Made by a program: the position numbers and the translations under genes. Under the pieces are notes generated by a model. The model worked only from the letters and a program-made list of their open reading frames with translations, was not told where the DNA came from and searched no databases. From Candidatus Eisenbergiella merdigallinarum (GTDB taxonomy: Bacteria; Bacillota; Clostridia; Lachnospirales; Lachnospiraceae): a stretch of DNA of 64,000 nucleotides. The stretch is from NCBI GenBank assembly GCA_019119355.1, contig DWXE01000028.1, forward strand, positions 62,001 through 126,000, written 5' to 3'. This document shows positions 43,155 to 51,041 of this stretch, piece after piece (the stretch's first letter is position 1; each line of letters starts with the position of its first letter).

Positions 43155-44639
43155 ATGAACGCTCTCACAAATCGCCCGAATGTCCTTCTCATCCTTGCGG
43201 ATCAGCACCGTCAGGACTGCCTCGGCTGCTATGGCAACGCCGAAATCAGAACGCCCCGCCTCGATGCCCTGGCCGGAGAGGGCGTCCTGTATTCCAATCA
43301 TTATACCGTCTACCCGGTCTGCACGCCCTCCCGCTATTCCATGCTCAGCGGTCAGTATGCGCATCAGCACAACGCCTGGACCAACGAGTCCACCCTTCCT
43401 TCCGGCACTCCCACCTTCCCTTCCGCGATGAGGGCGGCCGGGTACCGAACCGCCGCGGTGGGGAAAATGCACTTTACCCCGGCCTATCAGGACGTTGGTT
43501 TCGATACGATGGTGCTCTGCGAGCAAAACGGCCACGGCCGCTACGAAGACGACTATCACGCCTGGCTGATGGAAGAAGGGCTGGCCGACCGCCTGGATCT
43601 GACGGATCAGACCTCCTGGAGGGATTCGGCCAGCGAATCGTATTTTCAGCGGTTTGGAGCTTTTCCCTCCGATCTGGACGCAGCGCATCACTCCACCTCC
43701 TGGATCACCCGACAGGCGCTGCGGCAAATGGAGCGCTGGGATCCCGCAGGAGGGAATCTTCTCATGGTGGGCTATGTCAAGCCGCACCACCCCTTCGATC
43801 CTCCCGCTCCCTACAGCCGGCTCTATGATCCCAGGCATCTCACTCCCCTTCCCGGCTATACCGGGCAGATCCCGGCGAGAGATCTGGAAAACGGGCCCGG
43901 ATTTTTCGATTATCAGGGGCTGACCCTTTCCAGGCTGCAGGAGGTGATGGCCCTGTACTACGGTTCCATCACCCAGATCGACGACGGTGTGGGAGAACTG
44001 CTGGACTTTCTGCGCCAAAGGGGCTTCTACGACAATACGATGATCATCTATACCAGCGATCATGGGGAATATATGGGATATCACCACATGCTGCTCAAGG
44101 GCAATTATCTGTATGACCCCCTGGCCAGAATCCCCCTGATCATCAAATACCCTTCCTTCTGCAATCAGCCGAGGAAAAAGGACGAACGACTCTTTGAGAA
44201 CATCGACCTTTCCGCTGAAATTCTGGCCTGCTGCGGCATCGAACAGCCGTCCGGCATGTGCGGCCGGACCATGCTCTTTTCCGATTCCGGCCGCTCTTAT
44301 GTTTTTTCGGAAGGGCAATACGGCACCGACAGGCGCCCCTGCATCAGCTATATGATCCGTTCTGCGGACTACAAGCTCCTGGTACACGGCTCTTTTCAGA
44401 GAAGCCTGTTTTTCTCCCTGCGGGACGACCCGGACGAGTTGACGGACCTTTCCGGAGATCCCTCGTATTCGGAGCCCCTTTCCCTGCACCGGCAGGAGCT
44501 GATCCAGCGCGTCCTGTTCGAAGCCACCGGAAAAAATTACTGCGATCCCGAAGCTCCCCAGCGCCTGTCACAGTCCGTTCAGGACGCCCGCGCCGCCGGG
44601 CTGCAGGGATTCCTGTCCCGGCGGTTTTCTCCGTTTTAA
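43155..44639 (+). CDS. type I sulfatase
   Basis: A 494-residue alkaline-phosphatase-fold sulfatase without signal peptide. The metal site begins RPNVLLILADQHRQDCLGCYG. Cys56 in PVCTPSRYSMLSGQ is the residue turned to formylglycine; the C-x-P-S-R form needs a maturase (anaerobic anSME or FGE), not seen here. GKMHFTPAY and YTSDHGEYMGYHHM are the second-half motifs. The ATG at 43155 has AAAGGAG six bases upstream; the one at 43137 has none. Cytoplasmic sulfatases act on imported oligosaccharides. Its terminator was split by the mobile element. Confidence 0.93.
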   Translation: MNALTNRPNVLLILADQHRQDCLGCYGNAEIRTPRLDALAGEGVLYSNHYTVYPVCTPSRYSMLSGQYAHQHNAWTNESTLPSGTPTFPSAMRAAGYRTAAVGKMHFTPAYQDVGFDTMVLCEQNGHGRYEDDYHAWLMEEGLADRLDLTDQTSWRDSASESYFQRFGAFPSDLDAAHHSTSWITRQALRQMERWDPAGGNLLMVGYVKPHHPFDPPAPYSRLYDPRHLTPLPGYTGQIPARDLENGPGFFDYQGLTLSRLQEVMALYYGSITQIDDGVGELLDFLRQRGFYDNTMIIYTSDHGEYMGYHHMLLKGNYLYDPLARIPLIIKYPSFCNQPRKKDERLFENIDLSAEILACCGIEQPSGMCGRTMLFSDSGRSYVFSEGQYGTDRRPCISYMIRSADYKLLVHGSFQRSLFFSLRDDPDELTDLSGDPSYSEPLSLHRQELIQRVLFEATGKNYCDPEAPQRLSQSVQDARAAGLQGFLSRRFSPF

Positions 44640-44641
44640 AA

Positions 44642-44650
44642 GGGCGGGCC
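44642..44650. terminator. left half of a split bidirectional terminator
   Basis: GGGCGGGCC, two bases after the sulfatase stop, complements GGCCCGCCC at 51027-51035. With the element at 44667-51011 removed the two arms would form one hairpin with an inner ACGCC/GGCGT pair, serving both the sulfatase and cobS. Confidence 0.65.
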
Positions 44651-44711
44651 CGAAAGGCACACGCCCATAAGGAAGTAATTTAATCATGTTGCAGGGCGGC
44701 ATAGTCAAAGG

Positions 44712-46361
44712 CTATGCCGTTCTGCTTTTTCTCTGCCTTTCAACCGTTTGCTTGTCCTCGTCCTGTTCCAGTTCCCCGATAAAGTTCCAGACAATTTCAA
44801 TCTTCTGTCTGCGGTGTCCGCTGGATTTGTCTGGCGCGTGGACAATAATTTTCTTTACAAACTCATTGACGATAGTAGGCGTTAATTCCCGTATTCCCAC
44901 ATACTTGCGGATAACGGCAGCAAAGCTGTCAAAATCCGTTCTGTCCTGTTCGTAAGTATCAACGGCAGCTTGCTCTATCTTGACAAACTCTGTCAGTTCC
45001 TTTTGCTCCGCATCATACTCGGCGGACAGCTTCAAAAATCTTTCGTGACTGATTGTGCCGTTAATATCGTCCTCGTAAATCCGCTTAAAAATACGGTCAA
45101 GCTCGGCAATCCGTTTCCTTGCCTGTTCGAGTTCTTTCTTTTGCCGCTTTACTGCTTTTTCCGCTTCCTCAAATCTCTGCTGATAAACCATGTTTTGAAA
45201 GCTCTGTATATCGTCAAAGAACATAGCCGTTACATCAAATATCCTTTGCAGAACGAACAGCTTTAAGGTTTCTTCTCGGATAAAATGCGCGGAGCAAGTA
45301 CCTGTATTGCTCTTGTAGTTGGAGCAGACATAATGCTCTTGTTTGGGCGTAAAACTGTTTGTCGTGCAAAAGTACAGCTTTTCGCCGCAGTCAGCGCAAT
45401 AAAGCAAGCCGGAAAATAAGCCTTGCCTTCCTGTCTTTGTAGGGCGGCGTTTGTTTGCTCTTAATTCCTGCACCCTCTCAAATACCTGTTCCTCGATAAT
45501 CGCAGGCTGCGTGTTGGGGAAGATACGGTAATTTTCCGGCAAATTTTGCAGACGTTTTTTCAGCTTGTGGGATTTGGAATAGGTCTTGAAATTGACCGTA
45601 CACCCTGTATATTCCGGGCGTTCCAATATCCCCGATATGGATTTGTAATCCCACCGATACAGGTTGTCCGGCATAACCTTTCCGTCGCGCTTTGCGTAGT
45701 AGGCTTTAACCGTCAAAACCTCATCTGCTGTCAGCACTTTTGCTATCTGCATGGGTCCTTTTCCGGCAATACACAAATCAAAAATTCTCTTTACCACAGT
45801 GGCAGCTTCCTCGTCTACAATCCATTTCTTTTTGTCGTCTGGGTCTTTCCTGTACCCATAGGGCGGATTGGTACAAAGATGTTCTCCGGCGTTGCCCTTT
45901 GCCCGCATGACCGCGCGGATTTTCTTGCTTGTATCGCGTGCGTAAAAATCATTGAACAGATTACGGAAAGGGGTAAATTCGTTGTCGCCCTTATCGCTGT
46001 CCACTCCGTCATTGATTGCAATGTAGCGAATGTCACGCTCGGCAAAGAAACTCTCGGTGTAGTAGCCAACTTTCAGATAATCGCGCCCCATGCGGGACAT
46101 ATCCTTGACGATAACCGTCTTGACCTTTCCGGCTTCCGAAAGTCTTATCATTTCATTCCAGCCCGGTCTGTCAAACGTAACGCCCGAAACGCCGTCGTCA
46201 ATGAAAAATGTAGGATTAGGAAAACCGTTGTCCGTTGCATATTTGAGCAGGATTTTCTTTTGATTTGCTATACTGTTGCTCTCTCCGTCCAGAGCGTCCT
46301 CTTGAGAAAGCCTTGCATATAAAGCGGTAATGTTGTCGGGATAATTTTTCGTCGTTGTCAT
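44712..46361 (-). CDS. large serine recombinase (TnpX/TndX type)
   Basis: A 549-residue recombinase. The N-terminal resolvase domain has ITALYARLSQEDALDGES, with the catalytic Ser in LSQED, and KDMSRMGRDYLKVGYY. The recombinase domain follows (PPYGYRKDPDDKKKWIVDEE), then a zinc ribbon (LYCADCGEKLYFCTTN, HYVCSNYKSNTGTCSAHF), a long coiled coil (about 395-460) and a C-terminal DUF4368-like part. It excises and inserts the element by serine-linked strand exchange. GGAGG lies in the tnpW end, just before the ATG. It reads toward the left end of the element. Confidence 0.94.
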   Translation of the reverse strand: MTTTKNYPDNITALYARLSQEDALDGESNSIANQKKILLKYATDNGFPNPTFFIDDGVSGVTFDRPGWNEMIRLSEAGKVKTVIVKDMSRMGRDYLKVGYYTESFFAERDIRYIAINDGVDSDKGDNEFTPFRNLFNDFYARDTSKKIRAVMRAKGNAGEHLCTNPPYGYRKDPDDKKKWIVDEEAATVVKRIFDLCIAGKGPMQIAKVLTADEVLTVKAYYAKRDGKVMPDNLYRWDYKSISGILERPEYTGCTVNFKTYSKSHKLKKRLQNLPENYRIFPNTQPAIIEEQVFERVQELRANKRRPTKTGRQGLFSGLLYCADCGEKLYFCTTNSFTPKQEHYVCSNYKSNTGTCSAHFIREETLKLFVLQRIFDVTAMFFDDIQSFQNMVYQQRFEEAEKAVKRQKKELEQARKRIAELDRIFKRIYEDDINGTISHERFLKLSAEYDAEQKELTEFVKIEQAAVDTYEQDRTDFDSFAAVIRKYVGIRELTPTIVNEFVKKIIVHAPDKSSGHRRQKIEIVWNFIGELEQDEDKQTVERQRKSRTA

Positions 46362-46364
46362 TGT

Positions 46365-46622
46365 TCATTCCTCCTGTAATGAACGCCCGACAAACAGGTT
46401 GCTATCTTCATTATAGCGGACTTCTTTTTCTTTGTCAGTAGGCGTTTTGACGGATTCCGCTTTTATGAGCCGTTCCATTTTGCTATAAAGCGGTTCCGAG
46501 CCGCCGCAAATCGTTGACACCTCAAAAATCGTGCCGCCGATTTTGTAAGTAACTGTTTCCTGTAACGGATTGCCCTTTTCTGGCATAAATCCGCTGTTTT
46601 CAATATCTTGTTTCCTTTCCAT
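46365..46622 (-). CDS. tnpW: TnpW-like transposon-encoded protein
   Basis: An 85-residue protein, MERKQDIENSGFMPEKGNPL, with the conserved core TVTYKIGGTIFEVSTICGG and LYSKMERLI, as in the small TnpW proteins that precede large serine recombinases in Clostridia. Its role is unknown. It ends three bases before the recombinase start and supplies that gene's RBS. ATG 46622 has AAAGGA about 10 bases upstream. Confidence 0.78.
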   Translation of the reverse strand: MERKQDIENSGFMPEKGNPLQETVTYKIGGTIFEVSTICGGSEPLYSKMERLIKAESVKTPTDKEKEVRYNEDSNLFVGRSLQEE

Positions 46623-46988
46623 TCCTTTCCCGTCCTTTCGTAGTTTGCCTAAGTGAAAACTGAATAGCAAGCATAGGAAAGGGGTACCCTTTCCGTAAAA
46701 TCGTCCGTTTTCTGTCTGCCGACAGCGGGCGATTTTTGCTTGTTGGGAAGTTTCCCAAACCCTCTGATTTTCCTTTCACTACCTACAACACCGCATAAGA
46801 CGATTTTGCCGAAGTTTTGAGAGAGATTTTTCAATTTTTCTTCTTCACTTCTTAATACGAAAAAGTTTTGAAAATGCCAAATAAGAACAAAAGAAAAATG
46901 CTGTAATCTCCAAAGATTACAGCGAATATATTGTAACGGAGGATTTGTAGGCATATCAAAGTACGATTAAAAATTTATAAAGTATCTC
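46623..46988. other. noncoding region inside the element
   Basis: About 365 bases without a supported gene; an open minus-strand frame at 46649-46954 has no family resemblance. It should hold the promoter of tnpW and the recombinase, but none stands out. Confidence 0.4.
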
Positions 46989-47017
46989 TTGCATTTAGCA
47001 GCGCAGCCTACTATAAT
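46989..47017 (+). promoter_or_regulatory. sigma-A promoter of the marR-kinase-MATE unit
   Basis: TTGCAT (46989-46994) and TATAAT (47012-47017) with a 17-base spacer. Confidence 0.85.
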
Positions 47018-47034
47018 ATATAATTAGTTATATA
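47017..47034. promoter_or_regulatory. MarR operator O1
   Basis: TATATAA-TTAG-TTATATA, a perfect 7-base inverted repeat with a 4-base centre, directly at the transcription start region of marR. The same half-sites recur at 47530-47549. Confidence 0.65.
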
Positions 47035-47051
47035 TTGTGGAGGGTTATGAT

Positions 47052-47498
47052 ATGGAGCTTCCAAAGCCGCTATGTATTCCAGAAATCCGAAAATTGAGTA
47101 TAGCCGCAGAAACAATGTCAAATAAGTTCTTGAAAGAAATTGATTTGACAAGTTCGCAAAGTATTGCAATGTTTTTGCTATTGCAGAACCGGGCAGAAGA
47201 AAAAGAACCAATGACACAAAGAGATTTAGAACGGTTCATGGCAATGAGCAATCCTGCGGTAGCCGGGGTTATTAACCGTTTAGAGGCAAAAGGATTTGTG
47301 CGTCGTGTAAAAAAGGGAAATGACATGCGTTACAACTATCTTGAACCTACGGAAAAAGGAATTGCATTGCAAGAAGTCTTTTACCCAAACCTGCTAAAAA
47401 ATGAAGATAAAATTTTTGCTGGATTTACAGAAGAAGAACGAGATTTGTTTTATCAATTTGTTTCTCGTATGCTAAAAAATGTTTCTGGCGAAATTTAA
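47052..47498 (+). CDS. MarR family transcriptional regulator
   Basis: A 148-residue winged-helix protein. The helix-turn-helix and wing read MTQRDLERFMAMSNPAVAGVINRLEAKGFVRRVKKGNDMRYNYLEPTEKG. Helical ends for dimerisation flank this part. ATG 47052 has GGAGGG about 8 bases upstream; a GTG at 47037 overlaps that site. It very likely represses itself and the kinase/MATE genes through two matching palindromes. Its ligand is probably a compound exported by the MATE pump; that is inference. Confidence 0.93.
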   Translation: MELPKPLCIPEIRKLSIAAETMSNKFLKEIDLTSSQSIAMFLLLQNRAEEKEPMTQRDLERFMAMSNPAVAGVINRLEAKGFVRRVKKGNDMRYNYLEPTEKGIALQEVFYPNLLKNEDKIFAGFTEEERDLFYQFVSRMLKNVSGEI

Positions 47499-47529
47499 TT
47501 CGTATAACGCGGTTTTTATTTATACCCAT

Positions 47530-47549
47530 ATATATAACATGTTATATAT
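47530..47549. promoter_or_regulatory. MarR operator O2
   Basis: A perfect 20-base palindrome, ATATATAACATGTTATATAT, with the same half-site (TATATAA) as O1, 18 bases before the kinase-like start codon. Confidence 0.65.
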
Positions 47550-47566
47550 CTAAAGGAGGATATACA

Positions 47567-48181
47567 ATGAAAACAGTCATTACAATCGGTCGAGAACATG
47601 GCAGCGGTGGACGTGAAATCGGAAAATACATTGCCCAAAAATTAGGAATTGAATGTTATGATACGCGTTTCATAACGGAAGCTGCAAAACGTACAGGTAT
47701 CAATGAGAAAATCTTTCAGACCTATAATGAACGTCCAGTAGATAGTCTGCTATATTCTATTTCCATGTCTACCTCTGCTTTTCCGGGTTTTACATGGGGA
47801 ACAAAGAACCGCTCATTTGCCGAACAAGTATGTCAAGCGCAGTTTGACTTAATAAAGGAATTTGCCAAAAAGCCTTGTGTCATTGTCGGACGGTGTGCGG
47901 ATAGTGTAATAGATAATTCTGTTGCAAAATGTCGTATTTTTATTAGAGCCGAACAAAAGGAGCGTATTTTACGCATTATGCAGACCTATCAATTATCCGA
48001 AAAAGACGCGCTTAAAGCAATCACGCAAGCAGATAAGGAACGCTCCAGTTACTATAACTTTTTTACAAATCGTCAATGGGGAGATTCCCGTAACTATGAC
48101 TTATGTCTGAATGTAAGTGAATTGAGTATTGAAAGCGCTTCTGAAATCATTATTGATTACGTTAGCAAAAGGGAGGTTTGA
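47567..48181 (+). CDS. cytidylate kinase-like family protein
   Basis: A 204-residue P-loop protein. The start MKTVITIGREHGSGGREIGKYIAQ carries a kinase-type nucleotide loop (GREHGSGGREIG), followed by CYDTRFITEAAKRTGI. KPCVIVGRCADSVI and the lid arginines (IRAEQKERILRI) fit the cytidylate kinase-like family found with MATE pumps. The reaction here is not known; nucleotide phosphorylation is only implied. AAAGGAGG precedes the ATG. Four bases separate it from the MATE gene. Confidence 0.85.
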   Translation: MKTVITIGREHGSGGREIGKYIAQKLGIECYDTRFITEAAKRTGINEKIFQTYNERPVDSLLYSISMSTSAFPGFTWGTKNRSFAEQVCQAQFDLIKEFAKKPCVIVGRCADSVIDNSVAKCRIFIRAEQKERILRIMQTYQLSEKDALKAITQADKERSSYYNFFTNRQWGDSRNYDLCLNVSELSIESASEIIIDYVSKREV

Positions 48182-48184
48182 CAC

Positions 48185-49549
48185 ATGGTAAATCAAAGCG
48201 TTAATGCCTTTGAGAATATGAGTGTACCGAGGGCATTAGGAAAATTTATTATTCCGTCTGTTATCAGTCAGCTTGCAACTTTGATTCTTAATTTAACAGA
48301 CGCATTTTTTGTTGGACGAACAGGAGATACTTATCAAATTTCTGCAATGACTATCACTTTTCCACTGGTTATGTTTATGACATGTACCGCCATGATTTTT
48401 GGTACAGGTGGAAATGCGAATGTAGCAGCAGCTCTTGCAGAAAAAAATTATGAAAAGGTAAAGAAATTTTCTTCTTTTTCGTTTTATACGGCGATTGCGG
48501 TTATCTCTTGTATCTCTATTTTGCTATTGATTGTAAAGGAGCCTTGTTTACGCCTATTGGGTGCTGATGAAAGTTCTATTGCATATTGTAATGGTTATCT
48601 TCTATGGGTGCTGCATATTCCTTGCGCTGCCATGGTAGGTTCACAGGTAATGTCACAATTATTTGTTGCAGAGGGTGAAACAAGAATAGCAAGTATCGGA
48701 ATTGCAGGAGCAGGAATTATCAATATTATTCTTGACCCTATATTTGTATTGGGATTTCATCAAGGTATTGTAGGCGCGGGCATTGCCACCTGCATTTCAA
48801 ATTTTAGTTCATTCCTGTTTTTTATCGTAATGTTTTACCGCAAAAGAAAGGTAAGCGTATTGAGTATAAGTCCAAAGAATTACTCTGTAAGAAATGGGAT
48901 TGCCAAAAATACACTATCTGTTGGTGTTCCTGCGGGATTGAGTATTTTTCTTATGAATTGCGGGGATTTTGTTAGAAATTATCTTTTAGGGGTGTATGGT
49001 GGTCAGGCAGAGCTTGCCGCATGGGGAACGGTACAGAAACTTAGTAATGCGTTCATGCAAATCTGCGTTGGTGTTGTGCAAGGGGTTCGTCCGCTTATTT
49101 CGTATAACTTTGCAGCAAAAGCTATCAAACGGACAAAATCAATTATCCGAGGAGCTTTTGGTATTCTCATTTGTTACGCATTTTTGTGTTTTGGACTTGT
49201 TATGCTTACGCCAGGACCATTAGTAAGATTGTTTTTGCCTGTCGAAGAAGTCGCGCCTATTGCGGAAAGATTTTTTCAGACATGGATACCTTGCTTTTTC
49301 GGAGTGTGTATCGTCGAAGGTATGAATTGCGTCCTTCAAGCTATTGGGAAATGGAAAATATCACTTATTGATGTATTATTTAACCGTACAATTATCTATA
49401 TCCCATGTATGTTTATTTTAGCAAACTACTTTGACATTCCCGGTGTATTGTTCAGTCAAACCGTTTCGGAAACAACTGTCGCTATTGTGCTGATTTTTGT
49501 TTACGGGAAAATAATGAAAAATAGTGAACAGCAGACGAGGAATTTGTAA
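48185..49549 (+). CDS. MATE family multidrug efflux transporter
   Basis: A 454-residue protein with about 12 membrane segments in two similar halves. First half: ALGKFIIPSVISQLATLILNLTDAFFVGRTGD and FPLVMFMTCTAMIFGTGGNANVA. Second half: VGVPAGLSIFLMNCGDFVRNYLLGVYGG and PLISYNFAAK. Length and pattern are those of DinF/NorM-like MATE exporters driven by Na+ or H+. It is the third gene under the MarR promoter and the likely selective cargo (drug or metabolite export). Confidence 0.92.
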   Translation: MVNQSVNAFENMSVPRALGKFIIPSVISQLATLILNLTDAFFVGRTGDTYQISAMTITFPLVMFMTCTAMIFGTGGNANVAAALAEKNYEKVKKFSSFSFYTAIAVISCISILLLIVKEPCLRLLGADESSIAYCNGYLLWVLHIPCAAMVGSQVMSQLFVAEGETRIASIGIAGAGIINIILDPIFVLGFHQGIVGAGIATCISNFSSFLFFIVMFYRKRKVSVLSISPKNYSVRNGIAKNTLSVGVPAGLSIFLMNCGDFVRNYLLGVYGGQAELAAWGTVQKLSNAFMQICVGVVQGVRPLISYNFAAKAIKRTKSIIRGAFGILICYAFLCFGLVMLTPGPLVRLFLPVEEVAPIAERFFQTWIPCFFGVCIVEGMNCVLQAIGKWKISLIDVLFNRTIIYIPCMFILANYFDIPGVLFSQTVSETTVAIVLIFVYGKIMKNSEQQTRNL

Positions 49550-49669
49550 AAAATGAAATTCTTCAATTATTAAAAAAAGTCTATTCCATACAACGGGATA
49601 TTTCGGCTATCAGTATGAATACACATATCACTATGCACGCTTAAATAACTCATATTACCAAACGCCTAT

Positions 49670-49695
49670 GTGGTTTTGCAACTACATGGGCGTTT
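49670..49695 (+). terminator. hairpin after the MATE gene
   Basis: AAACGCC and GGCGTTT with inner ATGT/ACAT form a stem, followed by GTTGTAAT, which is weakly T-rich. It separates the cargo from the sigma-like gene. Confidence 0.5.
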
Positions 49696-49735
49696 GTTGT
49701 AATACCCCCTACCGGGAAGAAAGGGGGTGAGTTAG

Positions 49736-50176
49736 ATGATTTATTCGGAAGAATACAAAGAGCATATCGAATACACTTTTGCTGCTTTTTGTAAAGTTGT
49801 TCTCCGCAATGCAGCAATAAGCGCATACCGTGATTTCGGGCGAAAACAGCAACGGGAAATATCGCTTGAATACTTGATGTCTGAAACGTCGTTTGAAGCG
49901 TTCACAACAGATACTTATTTTGAGCAATACGACCAACCGACTGTTTTTGTTGTGAAAGGACAAAAGATTGTTGTCGCAAGTAAGCGGTTAGCCAACGCAC
50001 TATCCAAATTAACCGAACAAAGACGCAATATTTTGTTCCTATACTTTTTCTTCGGTTACACCGACGCTCAAATCGGAAAAGAGTATGGAAGAAACAGAAG
50101 TACGGCGAATTATTGGAAATTAGCGGCATTAAAGCAGCTACGGAAAGAAATGGAGAGATTAGAACATGAGGAATAA
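49736..50176 (+). CDS. sigma-70-like protein of Tn916 Orf7 type
   Basis: A 146-residue protein. It begins MIYSEEYKEHIEYTFAAFCK and has the region 2-like stretch RNAAISAYRDFGRKQQREISLEYLM. The region 4-like helix-turn-helix is LTEQRRNILFLYFFFGYTDAQIGKEYGRNRSTANYWKLAALKQLRKEM. Such proteins regulate excision and transfer genes in Tn916-like elements. No xis-int follows here, so its target may be lost or in another element. GGGGGTGAG precedes the ATG. Confidence 0.85.
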   Translation: MIYSEEYKEHIEYTFAAFCKVVLRNAAISAYRDFGRKQQREISLEYLMSETSFEAFTTDTYFEQYDQPTVFVVKGQKIVVASKRLANALSKLTEQRRNILFLYFFFGYTDAQIGKEYGRNRSTANYWKLAALKQLRKEMERLEHEE

Positions 50177-50369
50177 GAAGCTGATACCCTTTGAAATCAT
50201 TGAAAAAGCAGTCGCCGGAGAGCCGGAAGCGATTGACACAGTATTGCGGCACTATGCCGGACACATCAAGTATCTGTCTACCTATCGTGGACATATCAAC
50301 GACGATATTCAAGACCGTTTGAAAGCACAGCTTATCAAAGCTATCCTGCAATTCCGTTTTGACAGGTAG
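50166..50369 (+). CDS. helix-turn-helix protein of Tn916 Orf8 type
   Basis: A 67-residue protein, MRNKKLIPFEIIEKAVAGEPEAIDTVLRHYAGHIKYLS, of the small HTH family found after the sigma-like gene in Tn916/Tn1549-like elements. It overlaps that gene by 11 bases. Length is normal. It may act with the sigma-like protein at the element's regulatory promoters. Confidence 0.82.
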   Translation: MRNKKLIPFEIIEKAVAGEPEAIDTVLRHYAGHIKYLSTYRGHINDDIQDRLKAQLIKAILQFRFDR

Positions 50370-50391
50370 CAAGTAGCAAAGCCAGAGAAAG

Positions 50392-50433
50392 CCGTCAAGG
50401 ATAAACTTCGCGCTTCGCGTCCTTGACGGTTTT
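50392..50433 (+). terminator. terminator after the HTH gene
   Basis: CCGTCAAGGA (50392-50401) and TCCTTGACGG (50420-50429) pair perfectly, with an inner CGCG/CGCG pair, followed by TTTT. Confidence 0.85.
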
Positions 50434-51001
50434 CCCTGTCCTTGCTATGTGGCAGCCAAGAGCGCAATCGGATAGACCGCTTGCGCTCCCTTTGAATTAT
50501 GGAATTTCTCAACTGATAATACTTCTATATTTCCGATTCCTTTCGCTTCCATTCCGGCAGCTTATGGGTAGAGGAAACATTAAGAGACGGAAAGGAATGG
50601 AATGGGTAATTGATTAAATCCGTAATTATTTAATCTTTACTTTATCTATCTTTATTTAATTGCGTTGGATTTTCCGACGTCGGATTACCCGATGTCGGAA
50701 AATCCAATATCGGGTAATTCAACACCGGAAGCCGGAATGACACATAGATTTCGTTTCGCGCAAACAGCAATATGAATTGCCATAGTAATGTTACGCAGTA
50801 GAGGGCGAAAAAGCCTTGATTTAAGCGGCTTACAAAAACGAAAATGCCAAGAGTAATAGATTTATACCTTTTCCCTCAAAAATGAGGTTCTACTGCGTAA
50901 CAATGCGGAGATAGAAAAACAGAGAGCCGACCACTTTTGGAAGTGATTAACTCTCTGTTTGCAATCCTGTTTGTCAGCCGTTAGGTTAGTTTGTTTTCCA
51001 A
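50434..51001. other. noncoding right end of the element
   Basis: About 570 bases with no supported gene. It contains interleaved inverted repeats (50665-50718), a distant pair TTACGCAGTAGA (50791-50802) and TCTACTGCGTAA (50889-50900), and a hairpin AAACAGAGAG/CTCTCTGTTT (50917-50926, 50951-50960). In related elements this end carries excision genes; here only structured DNA remains. Confidence 0.6.
50665..50718. repeat. interleaved inverted repeats A-B-A'-B'
   Basis: TTGGATTTTCCGAC (50665-50678) pairs perfectly with 50694-50707. ATTACCCGAT (50684-50693), lying between those arms, pairs perfectly with ATCGGGTAAT (50709-50718) beyond them. The two stems cross, so they are exclusive hairpins or a pseudoknot. 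Confidence 0.8.
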
Positions 51002-51026
51002 ACTTCCTTATCGGCGTTCATCTAAA

Positions 51027-51041
51027 GGCCCGCCCTTTTTT
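51027..51041. terminator. right half of a split bidirectional terminator
   Basis: GGCCCGCCC followed by six T, complementary to 44642-44650. The T-run overlaps the cobS stop codon (51040-51042). Confidence 0.65.

Larger units (their letters stand above)
44667..51011. mobile_element. serine-recombinase transposon with MarR-kinase-MATE cargo
   Basis: About 6.3 kb of clearly AT-richer DNA between host genes. The ends are ATAAGGAAGT (44667-44676) and ACTTCCTTAT (51002-51011), a 10-base inverted repeat. AT (or TA) is the shared crossover dinucleotide. Genes: large serine recombinase and TnpW at the left end, marR-kinase-MATE in the middle, Tn916-like sigma and HTH genes, then about 630 noncoding bases. 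No relaxase, type IV secretion, or tyrosine integrase gene is present. It resembles a cut-down Tn4451/Tn5397-type element; movement between cells would need help in trans. Confidence 0.85.

Noticed and set aside
42114-44489. Long minus-strand frame (791 codons) opposite the ROK kinase and sulfatase
   Set aside because: Antisense shadow of GC-rich codon usage; the plus-strand genes have clear motifs and ribosome binding sites.
46649-46954. Open minus-strand frame upstream of tnpW
   Set aside because: No recognisable domain, overlaps the tnpW leader, low-complexity AT-rich translation; kept as noncoding.
44712-50369. Element as a complete conjugative transposon
   Set aside because: No relaxase, coupling protein, or secretion genes are present between its ends.
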